Below are positions 12,785-23,400 of a DNA stretch of 64,000 nt, in pieces. This DNA is from Callorhinus ursinus (Eukaryota; Chordata; Mammalia; Carnivora; Otariidae), in NCBI RefSeq assembly GCF_003265705.1, contig NW_020312788.1:8100695-8164694 (forward strand). Reading direction: 5' to 3'. The translations under genes were made by a program, and so were the position numbers. A model generated the notes under the pieces. The model saw only the letters and a program-made list of their open reading frames with translations, was not told where the DNA came from and did no database searches. The first letter of the stretch is position 1. Each line of letters starts with the position of its first letter.

Positions 12785-13018
12785 ATAAATAATGTTTATG
12801 TAAAATGAAGTATGTGCCAGACACTGACTTGGGAAGTTGGAGAGCATTATTGCATACTGCATTACTCAGGTTTACAACAAATCTAGAAAGATGGCCGGTG
12901 ATTTACCCATTTTATAGGTAAGAAGGCAGAGGCTCAAAAGTTATACAGCTAATAACTGGCAGAGAAGGGATTCATTCCAGATCTTTCTGACTCCATCTGT
13001 GCTCTTCACATTATAGCA
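12785..13018 (+). repeat. MIR SINE, sense, nearly full length
   Basis: MIR landmarks in order: 'tgtgccagacactgacttgg', the 'acccattttataggtaagaa' block, 'ggcagaggctcaaaagttat', 'cagctaataactggcagag' and 'gtgctcttcacattatagc'. Confidence 0.85.
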
Positions 13019-13328
13019 GCTTATAAAACTCTAGGACATAAGGACAGAAGACACCTACACCCACCTGTGAATGATAATGAACACAGCATGCCATCAGATG
13101 GCAATGTAGATAGCAGACACACACAAAAAAAGAAAAACAGGAAAAATATCTATACTGTGTTTTAAATTCATAACAGCAAAAGGATGAGTTGCATTGGATT
13201 ACTTGATACACCATTATTCCATCACTGGAAAACTGTGAATTCACATTAAATGGAGTGTCCTAAATAGAGTTAGCCCTATATTTCTAATAATACAATGTAG
13301 TAGCTTGGTAGGAACTATGAGTCTCCTA

Positions 13329-13407
13329 ATTGCTTAATGAGTTGTTGTTTTTTTCATTTTTTTATTATGTTATGTTAATCACCACACATTACATTGCTTA
13401 ATGAGTT
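13329..13407 (-). mobile_element. 49-bp L1 3' end with perfect TSDs
   Basis: A 49-bp insert (13344-13392) starts with a T-rich tract (antisense poly-A) and continues as the antisense of the L1 3' terminus ('ttatgttatgttaatcacca'). The same terminus is seen in the L1s at 17.3, 40.4 and 55.3 kb. It lies between identical 15-bp repeats 'attgcttaatgagtt' at 13329-13343 and 13393-13407. This is a retrotransposition event truncated almost completely at the 5' end. Confidence 0.9.
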
Positions 13408-14930
13408 TTTATTTCATTCTCAAAACTGGAATATTTGTCCTACATATTATAAATTATCACTAGTAATTTTTTAAAAAAATTGTTCCCCTATGCAATGAAA
13501 TATGCTTTAATCAAAATTTTTTGATGAAATGCTTGATAAAAGTAACTTGGATTATGAACACAAGTAGTTTTTATTTACCAGGAAGGTTTTTGGACCATTT
13601 TCATTAGAAACCCATCTTCTGAATGTACTCTTCTAATAGAAAATCAGTCTGGTGATTATCATGCACAAAAAAACTTGAAGTTTAAATTAACATATCTTTA
13701 TTCTGCCCCATGGCTCAACCTTCAAAATGGTGGGTCCTTACTAGGGGTGTGCTAATAAATGTTTAATAGGGGAAGGGAGCTCTGATTTGTACTTTTTGCC
13801 AATTTTTGTAGTAAACACTTCAACGTGGCTGATCTCAAGTTATCAATGTGACATCAATGAATGTGGAGTTGTGAAGAAATGTGCATTAATACACCTTATA
13901 AAGTATTTCTACTATACAGATAGATACAACAGCATAAATCACTTCAAGAGCACAAATAATAGTAAAATGTTATAAAATAATCAAAAACTGAGAATTTTGT
14001 ATATGTGTTACCTTTATTTTTAATATAATTTTTTAATTTATAAAATTTAATTTCTAATAATCATGTTCAACTGCTGTGTCACAAAAGTCCTGAAAATGTA
14101 ACAATCACTTCTTGAGAGTCATTATGAACTGTGAAGCAGTATTAACTAGCCCCAGAAGACCACTTATACTAGGCACATAATTTCCCCCATAAATACATAG
14201 CAATGCAAAGCATCAAGGTTCGGAAAATGAGGAAATGGAGAATGAAGATAGTACTGTCTGGAAACTGGTCCAGCATTAATCAGGGTCAGTTTCGCGGCTG
14301 AGGTTGTTACCAGCCATCTTGTTCCTAATGGACATTTTCATTGTTGGGGAAAGGTAGCTGGACACTACATTTCCGGTTTCTTCCCACTCATGACGACCCT
14401 GATAAATCTAGACAAGGAATCCTGGGGACAGCTAATAACCACAACTACTCTGATAGAAATTCTTTCTTGCAAAACAAACAAATAAACAATCTGACACAAA
14501 CAACTTTCCCATACTGAACATGGGCTTGCTTCCCAGGGGATCTGGAGGATTCCAGTGAATATAAAATTGTTCATCTCTAATGAGGCAGTTGTTGAAACCT
14601 CGTGTGAGGCTGCCTGCATGCCGGACAGGGTGATGACCCTCAAGAATTTGTACTGGCCTAGGCAGGTTTGTCTGTGAAACTGTCTTGGACTTACAAGGCA
14701 TAGTCACATTTTAAAAAGGGAAGATATGGAAGAAAATAAGGAATTACAGGAGGGCTATCAGAAAATATTTCAAAGGAGAAAAGTAGAGATTATTATTTCA
14801 TGGCATGCAACTTTGTTCTGATTTGTAGATGAACTTCTTCCAGACCTTTCCTAAGGCCTGGGCTGATTTTCATGTTTTGTAGAGTGAGATTTGCAAAATG
14901 TGACCCACATTGTCTCCCTGGGTACCTTTT
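13408..14930. other. Unassigned DNA
   Basis: No gene or repeat family recognised. Minus-strand frames of 91-92 codons (14365-14707) overlap each other in two frames and match nothing I recognise. Confidence 0.45.
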
Positions 14931-15159
14931 AAGACAAAACCATGACAGGGCACCTGGGTGGCTCAGTTGGTTAAGCGACTGCCTTCGGCTCAGGTCATGA
15001 TCCTGGAGTCCCGGGATCGAGTCCCGCATCGGGCTTCCTGCTCAGCAGGGAGTCTGCTTCTCCCTCTGACCCTCTTCCCTCTCGTGCTTTCTATCTCTCA
15101 TTCTCTCTTTCTCTCAAATAAATAAATAAAATCTTAAAAAAAAAGACAAAACCATGACA
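14931..15159 (+). mobile_element. SINEC element, young CTCTCGTGC-type subfamily
   Basis: The body 14948-15142 starts 'gggcacctgggtggctcag'. It contains the A and B box region of a tRNA-Lys relic ('gggatcgagtcccgcatcgg'), a CT-rich 3' part with 'gaccctcttccctctcgtgc', and an (AAAT)n-AAAATCTT-poly-A tail. TSDs 'aagacaaaaccatgaca' at 14931-14947 and 15143-15159 are identical over 17 bp, which indicates a recent insertion. Confidence 0.97.
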
Positions 15160-16764
15160 AACATTTACAGCATGACTAGCCAAGGTTGGTAATATTATTT
15201 CTGGCAATGAAATAGTTTGCGCTCACTTACCATAACTAATAAAAATTACTGGGTTTTTTGTTTGTTTGTTTGTTTGTTTGGGAGATGATATTAACAAAAA
15301 CTCAGGATTAGAAACCAACTGGTATAATCCCTCCTCTGGTTGACAGAGAAGTTAACCACCTTGGATAATTTGTTTTTTTAATCCCTGGCTGAAGAAAGAA
15401 ACAAACATGTTTTTAAGTTTGGGTTTTAGAATTGCAAGATTGCTTTTAAGTGTTTTAGTGCTTAACTCCTCTTCTATAGAAGAAGAGTGTATAGAGTGAC
15501 CGCATAATCCTATTAGATCATTTTTATGCCCATCAGAAGGTAAAGCCATTGCCCCACCATACACTAAACATTTTTCAGTATTCTGATGAATGCACTTTCC
15601 TGCTTTATGCCTCAGTCTCCTTGACCTGGTTGGCTTCTTCCATTAAAACTAGCTTATGACTAGGCAGTAACATCAGAGAACGACGGTTAAACTGAGGTGT
15701 TTATGTTCCACCCGAGTCAGATTATCAATCACCTGATTAGGGAAAGAAAAGGCCAAAATTCAGTAAGCTGATTTCTCATTTTAGAATGGGATATCTGTTT
15801 TATTGTTTTGTTCTGCACTGCTTTATCTTCCCCGACTGGATGAGTTACAGTGAGTCATTATGAAGGTTTGAGTAAATCAGTATGTTTTCATGTCCTATCT
15901 AATTTCCCTTCCCTGATTTTTTGTTTGTCCTTTTCTTTCTGTCTGTGGGCCACGTGCTGACACAATCCCCCCTGAATGACCTCAATAGTGTCTCATGGCA
16001 CCTCTAACTTTCCATCTGGCCTCACCTTACTTGTTCTAATATACCTGAAACAGACCCTCCCACCATGCCCCCTAATATTTGCTTCTATTTTCTTGCGAAT
16101 ATAATGTTTCAACCTTGAAACTCTACCAGTCTCCCAGCACCAGTTCAGTTCCAGATGCATTGCTGAGCCATTCCCAATAATTCCAGCGTTTCCTCTGGCC
16201 ACCTGTAACCAACCATCTTACTATATGTTCTCTTGTCAGAATATATTCAGTTGGCCTTCTATTATGTGTTATCTTATGCCCATTTTCCAATTGTGCATTT
16301 TATCTCCTAAATGAAGTGCCAGCATCCCTGAAGTTACAGTCCCCTAATTTTTTTATATTGATTTTAGTGCCTAACAATTTTCTAAGACTTCAGCAATTAC
16401 CATAAAACTTACTTGTAGTATGATGATTGAATTAGAGAAATATTATGTCTAAATGAATTTAGACATGCAGGAAAGGTCCTTTTATACTAGAGAATTAGAC
16501 ATCTGTTTCCTGATGTGACTTCATGTCTCTTATTAGAAATGTTTTCACTGTGTCTCACATTTGTGAATTCTGACCGAAATAGCCTATTTAAAAGCTTGAG
16601 ATGCTTTCAATGAGCCACAGGAAGTGAGATTAAGGATGAATTTAAGTGTTTAAATAAAAAATAAAATCTAAAGGGAAAAATACTTGCAAAGAGTAAGTTG
16701 TCAAAATGGTATATTAGAAGAGGTTGGTTGAATGTTTAAAAATCATTTTTGACAAGATTAGCAG
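15160..16764. other. Unassigned DNA with a GTTT tract
   Basis: A (GTTT)n tract lies at about 15255-15280. The remainder shows no gene and no repeat I can name. A 69-codon minus-strand frame (15993-16202) has no family resemblance. Confidence 0.45.
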
Positions 16765-17529
16765 AAAGATACCAGGCTAGGCATCAAAAGGAATGAGATC
16801 TTGCCATTTGCAACGACGTGGATGGAACTGGAGGGTGTTATGCTGAGTGAAATAAGTCAATCAGAGAAAGACATGTATCAGATGACCTCACTGATATGAG
16901 GAATTCTTAATCTCAGGAAACAAACTGAGGGCTGCTGGAGTGATGGGGGATGGGAGGGATGGGGTGGCTGGGTGATAGACATTGGGGAGGGTATGTGCTA
17001 TGGTGAGTGCTGTGAATTGTGCAAGACTGTTGAATCACAGATCTGTACTTCTGAAACAAATAATGCAATATATGTTAAGAAAAAAAAAAGAAGAAGATAG
17101 CAGGAGGGGAAGAATGAAGGGGAGTAAGTCGGAAGGGGAGACGAACCATGAGAGACTATGGACTCTGAAAAACAAACTGAGGGTTCTAGAAGGGAGGAGG
17201 GTAGGGGGATGGGTTAGCCTGGTGATGGGTATTAAAAAGGGCACATTCTGCATGGAACACTGGGTGTTATGCACAATGAATCATGGAACACTACATCAAA
17301 AACTAATGATGTAATATATGATGATTAACATAACAATAAAAAATTTAAAATAAAAATAAGCAAAGGATCTGAAAAAAAAAAGAAAAATAAAGAGGGCACA
17401 TTCTGCATGGAGCACTGGGTGTTATGCACAAACAATGAATCATGGAATGCTACATCAAAAACTAATGATGTAATGTATGGTGATTAACATAACAATAGAA
17501 AAATTTTTTTAAAAAGATACCAGGCTAGG
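16765..17529 (+). mobile_element. 5'-truncated L1 with doubled 3' terminus
   Basis: The insert 16782-17512 is flanked by identical 17-bp TSDs 'aaagataccaggctagg' (16765-16781, 17513-17529). It starts in the last part of ORF2 ('cttgccatttgcaacgacgt'), enters the 3' UTR ('gaggaattcttaatctcagg'), and shows two related 3' modules (about 16915-17090 and 17155-17345). The terminal part of the second module is then repeated again (17389-17510). No coding capacity remains. The TSDs make it a recent carnivoran L1 insertion. Confidence 0.93.
17389..17510 (+). repeat. Second copy of the L1 3' terminal segment
   Basis: This segment repeats 17233-17345 closely, for example 'gggcacattctgcatgga' and 'aactaatgatgtaatgtatg'. 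It is separated by an A-rich linker (about 17341-17388). The two copies differ by substitutions and by an 'aaac' present only in the second. Either a second truncated L1 landed in the first poly-A tail or the end was duplicated. Confidence 0.85.
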
Positions 17530-17559
17530 AATAGAAGAACAGGTACAGAGTGAACTTTG

Positions 17560-17700
17560 CTTTTTACCATTTAGGTGACTTTGAATGAGCCACCTAATTT
17601 CTCTATTGTGAATGCCTTCATTTCAAAAATGAGTAAATCATAGTTGATGAATCCAAAGGCTATTTTTAGCTCTACAATGCTGTAATTTCTAAGTGACAAA
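17560..17700 (-). repeat. Possible MIR-family fragment, antisense
   Basis: The run 'ggtgactttgaatgagccac' followed by 'cctaatttctctattgtgaa' resembles the antisense MIR3/MIR block ('gactttgggcaagtcac...'). It is weakly conserved. Confidence 0.4.
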
Positions 17701-17880
17701 TTTTTCTAATTGAGGAATTTTTTACTTTGGGATCAAAAAAATATTAAATTAATTTTTCAGTATCTGCACTATCTGAATAGAAAATTGTATGTTTTGTTTG
17801 AATATCAAATGGTATATATACTTTTAAGAAACTTGATGTTCCGGTTTGTTTTACAGAGATGGTGTAAATCTCTACATACT

Positions 17881-18101
17881 AAAATTCAGTTCATCGGGGC
17901 ACCTGGGTGGCTCAGCCAGTTGGGTGTCTGCCTTCGGCTCAGGTCATGATCCCAGGGTCCTGGGATCGAGCCCCGCATCGGGCTCCCTGCTCCGCGGGAG
18001 GCCAGCTTCTCCCTCTCCCACTCCCCTTGCTTGTGTTCCCTCTCTCTCTATGTCTCTGTCAAATAAATAAAATCTTTAAAAAAAATAAAATTCAGTGCAT
18101 C
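17881..18101 (+). mobile_element. SINEC element, CTTGTGTTCCC-type subfamily
   Basis: The body 17896-18086 has the head 'ggggcacctgggtggctcag', a middle part 'ggtcatgatcccagggtcct', a CT-rich part with 'ccttgcttgtgttccctctc', and an AAATAAATAAAATCTTT-poly-A tail. TSDs 'aaaattcagttcatc' (17881-17895) and 'aaaattcagtgcatc' (18087-18101) match at 14 of 15, suggesting it is somewhat older than the copies with perfect TSDs. Confidence 0.96.
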
Positions 18102-19276
18102 TCCCAGTACATAAAAAGACATCATCACCTTGTCATGCCCTACAATAAAGAGTTCTGGTTTATTCAGCAGGAAAACCATTTCTGTATTACATTTTCTCTT
18201 ACCACAATGCTTAAAGTTTAACCATGTACTTCAACACTTGGTATTTCAATATCATCTTTCTTCTATGCCTATTTTTTGATCCATGCCCTTGAAAAGAGGA
18301 AGGCAAAAAAAATCTATATTTTCATATATTAAGCAAGCCAAATTCAGTGCAAGACACTATGTAAGAAAGTCTTGTTTAAGCTGAGATGTATTGATTGGCA
18401 AATCATTTACCGTCTGTGTTTTTCCTGAATGAACATTCAGGAAGTGATTGTTCTCTGTGGTTCTATCTAAGGTTTGTGGTATTGGTCGTTGCAGAAATAA
18501 GCAGGTCCAATAGTATATTTTTAAATTTAGTTTCAAGGTCTATAAGTTACAATTCAATGTTTCTCTCTGCAAAAACAATTAATGTCTCTTTATTTAAAAT
18601 GGTAAATTACAGAAAGCACAAAGAAGAAAGTAAAATCATATATGACCCTACCACACACATAACCATGGATAACATTTTGTTGAACATTCTTCTAGTATTT
18701 TTGTTATAATATCTATATCATTTGAAAAACAAATAAATGTCACTTCATCAACCCATAGCTATTGTCACAAGCCCTGAAGTACAGACTGACTACACCATGA
18801 CTGTGATAGATTAGACCTAAGTATTTTGTAACAAAATTTCTCAAATTCTGATATATTTTCTCTCTCTCTCTCAGGACTACTATAGCCTTCTTAATAAATG
18901 AGGTCTTAAAATTGGCAAGAAATGGGTAGTAGCAACAATAAGGGCACTTATATAAATATTTGCTCAATGATTGGGTACATCCTCTGTTGCATGAAAGGGA
19001 GGTCTGGCTATTCCATTCTGCCTCATGGAATCTCTGTGCATTGCCGTTGGCACTGTATTCTAAGATCTGACCCATCGCTTCACTGGGTCAAAAATATAGC
19101 TTTATGACTTTACCTTTTTAAATAAATTATGGCAATAAATTCATTTCAACCAATCTTTAGAAGAAGAAAATTAATTTTGAAAACAGAAGAAATATTAATT
19201 TTCAGTATTAGGAAACACGTGACAAATGCTAAAAAGTTAAGATTTTCAGACCTGTCTTTATCTCTTGTACCTTATA
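18102..19276. other. Unassigned DNA
   Basis: Contains a short (TC)n tract at about 18858-18874 but no gene or named repeat. Frames of 104 and 111 codons (18395-18709 plus, 18740-19075 minus) have no recognisable similarity. Confidence 0.45.
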
Positions 19277-19481
19277 TTTTATTTTATTTTATTTTATTTT
19301 TTATTTTATTAAGATTGTATTTATTTGAGAAGGAGAGAGAGAGCAAGAGAGAGCACAAACAGTGGGGAGGGGCAAAGGAATAGGGAGGAGCAGACTCCCC
19401 AGGGGGCTCAATCCCAGGACCCTGAGATCAAGACCTGAGTCAAAGGCAGACACTTAACCAAGTGAGCCAGCCAGGCGCCCC
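19277..19481 (-). mobile_element. SINEC element, antisense, with (TTTTA)n tail
   Basis: A (TTTTA)n tract (19277-19308) is the expanded antisense tail. It is followed by 'aagattgtatttatttgaga', a GAGAG-rich tract, 'aggaccctgagatcaagacc' and the antisense head 'gagccagccaggcgcccc' ending at 19481. It is more diverged than most copies here, and I could not define TSDs. Confidence 0.93.
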
Positions 19482-19847
19482 TTGGAAATCCCTTTTATCA
19501 CAAATGCATCAAAGCAAATTAAATAAATAAGGACTCTTTTTAAATGGAAAAAAAATCACAGTTTTGAGTTGAACTATCTTTATGTTATTTAACTTGTATA
19601 CACTTAAAACTAGCTGCAAATTCTGGCTTTTAATTATAAAATTATAAAAATGAAATTTACATTGACTCCAAACAAAATACAAAACTAGTAACATTTCAGT
19701 CAGCAACACTAATAGGGTGATTTCTTTTTGTCCCAAAATTAACCACTTTCATAGCATGAAAAGCATTAAGATGATGCTTACTGCTAAGGCATGTGCTTTG
19801 GGGAAAGACCTAAGGAAGAATTCTGCACCTCTTTATTTCCACTTAAA
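19482..19847. other. Unassigned AT-rich DNA
   Basis: Nothing recognised. A 75-codon minus-strand frame (19509-19736) is hydrophobic and unremarkable. Confidence 0.45.
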
Positions 19848-20100
19848 TTATTTATTAAAATACACATAGAAAAAAAGTGCACAAATTGTAATTGTACAGC
19901 TTTCTGAATTATCAAACAATAAACATACCCACCTAACCATCACCCAGATCAAGAGAGAATCACCATCAACCGAGACACCTTCTTTGTGCCCCATCCCAGT
20001 TTCTGTGCCCATCCTTTTTCTTAAAGACCACCCAGCACTAGTTTGCGTGGGTGACATGTTTATACTACTGCATTCCCCATGACTCCTCAATTTCTATCCT
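19848..20100 (-). mobile_element. Old L1/HAL1-type 3' UTR, antisense
   Basis: 'gctttctgaattatcaaaca' followed by 'ctaaccatcacccagatcaa' and a 'ccccatcccagtttctgtgc' block is the usual antisense order of an old L1 or HAL1 3' UTR. No TSDs are visible. Confidence 0.6.
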
Positions 20101-20109
20101 TTATTTTTG

Positions 20110-20600
20110 AAGTATAGGTATCCCCCAGTATCCGAAAGTAGAGCATTCCTATGAAACCTTTCATAAACCGCAATGACCTTAAGTGAAGAAGCAATTACCA
20201 TTAATTTATATGGAAAATTTTTGACTGTTCCAAGACACAAAAATAACCTCTCTTAGGCTTTTCTGATACCTTAGAACACATCTTGCCAACGGATGCAGAA
20301 AATAAATTGAACTAATGCAGAGATATTCACAGACACAGTTCAAAGCTGTGGTGGCTTGATGCTGAGATGCTGCTGAGTGTATGTCTCAGGGAAGGAGTCT
20401 GGAAGGATCAGTCTGGCTGCTCCGGGTGCAGGCTGCCTGTGTAACAGCTCACTGCAAAACAAATGCTGAATGCTATTATTGCCTTTCGCCTTTTTTCATG
20501 AAAGTGAAAATCTTTCTTAGATTTCTTTCAGTTAGGGAAAAGAGGTTACTAATGTAGGTCTTTTTAACAAATATTCAAATAGTAGGGGATAGCTGTACTG
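20110..20600. mobile_element. Non-autonomous DNA transposon, Tigger-like (tentative)
   Basis: The ends form imperfect terminal inverted repeats. The left end 'agtataggtatcccccagta' pairs with the reverse complement of the right end ('agtacagctatcccctacta'), matching at about 15-16 of 20 positions. The interior (about 490 bp) has no coding frame. Length, the TATCCCC ends and absence of a transposase suggest a non-autonomous Tc1/mariner (Tigger-type) element. The expected TA duplication is not visible, so the family is uncertain. Confidence 0.55.
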
Positions 20601-20694
20601 TGAAACCTTTGTTTTTATAGGACTTTATGATAACATTTGGCTTTTTGTTTTGACACAAATTTATTATTTATGTGTTAAGTCCACATTTCCCTAT

Positions 20695-20995
20695 TGATGA
20701 TAGCTAACATTTATTAAATGTGTTTACTATATGCTGCACAATCTTCTTAGTACTTAACTTGAAACGAATTTATTTACTCTTCAAATAAGACTACAAAACA
20801 GGTTTACTATTTTTTTATTTCTTTATATTATTTATTATTCTTTTACTATATTTTTATAAATGAGGAAACTAAGGCACACAGAGAGTAAATAATCTGCCTA
20901 AGGTCATATAGCATGTAATTTATGGTTCTAGGATTCAAACCCAAATAGCTGGGCCCCAGTGTTCCTGCCCTTAATTGCCTAATCTGCTATACCAT
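20695..20995 (+). repeat. MIR SINE, sense, nearly full length
   Basis: 'gatagctaacatttattaaa' (MIR start), 'tttataaatgaggaaactaa', 'aggtcatatagcatgtaatt', and a tail with 'ggattcaaacccaaatag' occur in MIR order, with an AT-rich insertion at about 20810-20855. Confidence 0.9.
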
Positions 20996-22204
20996 TTAAA
21001 AAATTTTTTAATTTAAAGATTTTCAAAAGTACCATGTGGTACCAACTTCATCAAAACTCCAACATAAAATGAAGCAAACACATCCCCTAGCAGTACCAGT
21101 TATAAAGTAGGTAATCCACATGAACAAGCATAGATCTGTTCTAATTTTTTAGATTATCATTGAAATTCAGAGTTAATTTTAGATAACATTTGCAAATAGA
21201 AATTTGGAAGCTCTCTCTCCCCTATATACAAATATGTCTGTGATACCTGTTTGAGGAAAATGAAGTATAAAGAATGGAAAACAAATTATCTTTTCCTTAT
21301 AAATGGCAATTGGCTAGAGCATAAGCACATAGAATAATGACCCCTACAGCTTGCCCTCAATTCACAATATCAATAAAACAAATGATTAACTAAAGACAGG
21401 TACTGCCTCTTATCATTGAATATCATTTTATAGTTGTTGGATGATATTAGATGTGCTGCACCTACTGGACACAAAAATGAGTTACAGGTCTTACTATTTC
21501 TTTTGTCAAACATGATCTATGATTTAGAAGGGCTACTACTGGAATATGTTATACATGAGCAAAACTTCAGATGAGTGACCTTAGAAAGTCACTGAGAAAT
21601 GCAAAGTAGATGTCAATAGGGTATCTTGAGAAAGACAGTCTGCTCCTCTTTTTAATGAAAATTATTAACTCATCCAGTCTCCACCACCTCTGTCTTGTTT
21701 TGTATCTTCAGTTGGGTTGTGATAACCCCATCTCTCTGAATCAATTTTAAGCTCTGTCCTTCGACTTACAGCAATGGTTCTCATGCATGACTTCAGAGGT
21801 GAAATGATGGGTGCCTGGGAAGCTGATGTGATGGTGCCAGGGTCACCCCACAAAATGGCACTCAGAGTTCCCTTTTGTTTTTAACTTTCTATATTGATTT
21901 AAAATGTGGATTTTTTTTCTCCCCTTGGCAAAATTATCCCTAGAGTTTGCTGATATTAAATACATGAAGACTTCATAGTTTACTCAAAGAGCAATGGTGT
22001 TTAAAAAAAAAAAAACAAAACAGTGACTTTGAGTGAGTTCTTCCATTAAAAAAACTTAGAAAACCATTGAGTTTATGAACAATTTTATGGACTCGAACCT
22101 CTTCTCTGGACAGCACTTATCAGCCAGTTCATTCTAATCAATTTAGCACTTCTTTACAACTATCTGTTCTCTTCTTGAAACTCTATCTCATTTGAACTTG
22201 ACTT
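20996..22204. other. Unassigned DNA; possible MER5-like scrap
   Basis: Mostly unassigned. About 21769-21860 ('cagcaatggttctcatgca' and then 'gcctgggaagctgatgtgat') weakly resembles an internally deleted MER5-type hAT element, too weak to call. A poly-A run lies at about 22000-22012. Confidence 0.4.
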
Positions 22205-22415
22205 GGCCAACAAGGTCTTCATGATCTGCCCTCTCTTTACTTTGCAACCTTCCCATTGGCCACTCTCTCTCATGTTCCTAAGCTTCAGCCATATCCTGGT
22301 CTTTCAAGTTCCCTGAAAGGTCCAAGCCCTCTTGCTTAGGCCCTTCACTGGAATACTCTGGACAGAGGCTTTTATGTTTACTATCTTCTTTATTTATCAT
22401 TCTTTCATCTCAGTG
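22205..22415 (+). repeat. L2 LINE 3' region, sense
   Basis: 'aaggtcttcatgatctgccc', 'cattggccactctctctcat' and 'gcccttcactggaatactct' match in order the L2 3' region ('aaggccctacatgatctggcc ... tgcctggaa'). It is interrupted at its 3' side by the SINE that follows. Confidence 0.75.
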
Positions 22416-22637
22416 TCTTTTTTTTTTTTTAAGAGAGGGACAGAGAGAATGGGGAATGGGGCAAAGGGAGAGGGATAGAGAGAATCTTAAGCAGACTCCA
22501 CCACCAGCATGGAGCCCGACACATGGATATGGAGCCTGACACAGGGCACGAACTCACGACCCTGAGATCATGACCTGATCCAAAATCAAGAGTTGGAGCT
22601 TAACTGACTGAGCCACCCAGGCACCCCTCATCTCTGT
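22405..22637 (-). mobile_element. SINEC element, antisense, older copy
   Basis: The body (about 22418-22627) is a poly-T run, a 'gagggacagagagaatgggg' purine block, 'tgagatcatgacctgatcca' and the antisense head 'tgagccacccaggcacccc'. Flanks carry short direct repeats 'tcatctcagt' (22405-22414) and 'tcatctctgt' (22628-22637). It is diverged, with an internal duplication of a 'tggagcc(c/t)gacaca' block. Confidence 0.92.
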
Positions 22638-23014
22638 ATTTTTTTAAAAAATAGATACCATATGTTCATCTTCAGAAATTAAAACCATTCAGAAATGTAT
22701 AATAAAGTGAAATGTATAATAAAGTATTATTCCCCCGTAATACTATACCACAGAGATAACTATAAAAGTCTTTGAATAGCTTACTTTCTTAAACTTTTCT
22801 AGGAATTATTTTTAAAGATTATGTATAAAGAATCTGATAAATACCAAAGAACATATGTAATAAATATCAGCATGATAAACATTAGTCATAATCCACTGTG
22901 CAACCTGGGAAAAGTCATATTCTTAATATAAAAGTCCTATGGGCTTTTTTTCTGATTTTTATCTCCCAACTCCCCTTCTTCACAGTACTGTGTCTTTGCT
23001 TTTTACAGAGATTA
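22638..23014. other. Unassigned AT-rich DNA
   Basis: A short direct repeat 'gaaatgtataataaagt' occurs twice in succession (about 22692-22726). Nothing else is recognised. Confidence 0.5.
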
Positions 23015-23165
23015 TATAGAGACTAGTATTATAGTCATTTAAAAGTAAGTACACAAAGGCTTAGTTAAAGTTTGAAAACCTAGAACCACATAGCCAGTAG
23101 GGGAACCAAACCCAAAACTCTCAGATTTTAGAACTCAGTCTCTTAACCACTATTCTATACTTTTT
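23015..23165 (+). repeat. MIR SINE 3' part, sense
   Basis: 'acacaaaggcttagttaaag', 'accacatagccagtagggga', then 'accaaacccaaaactctcag' and 'cttaaccactattctatact' follow the second half of MIR. Confidence 0.8.
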
Positions 23166-23309
23166 TGTGGACTCTAATACCAGATTTGAGATCCTGATAA
23201 ATGCTAATCACGGCATTTAGAAATTTACTTTCATGGTAGGATCATGACTACAATTACATGATTATTTGCATATCTGTTGGCATAATGGTATACAAATCAA
23301 CTCCCACTA

Positions 23310-23400
23310 TTTGGTAAGCCCCCTGAAGGTACAACACAGATGTATCTTTTTCATCATCCTGTTACTGCAGCTCAGTCGGTATCTAATGAATGGATGGGTA
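23310..23400 (+). repeat. Possible L2 3' end, sense
   Basis: 'gtaagccccctgaaggtaca' and 'atctaatgaatggatgggt' resemble the L2 3' terminus ('gtaagctccatgagggca ... ttgaatgaatggatg'). Short and diverged. Confidence 0.5.

Noticed and set aside
21769..21860. Possible MER5-type element
   Set aside because: Only two short patches resemble the family and the central part is missing. Kept as a remark in the unassigned stretch.
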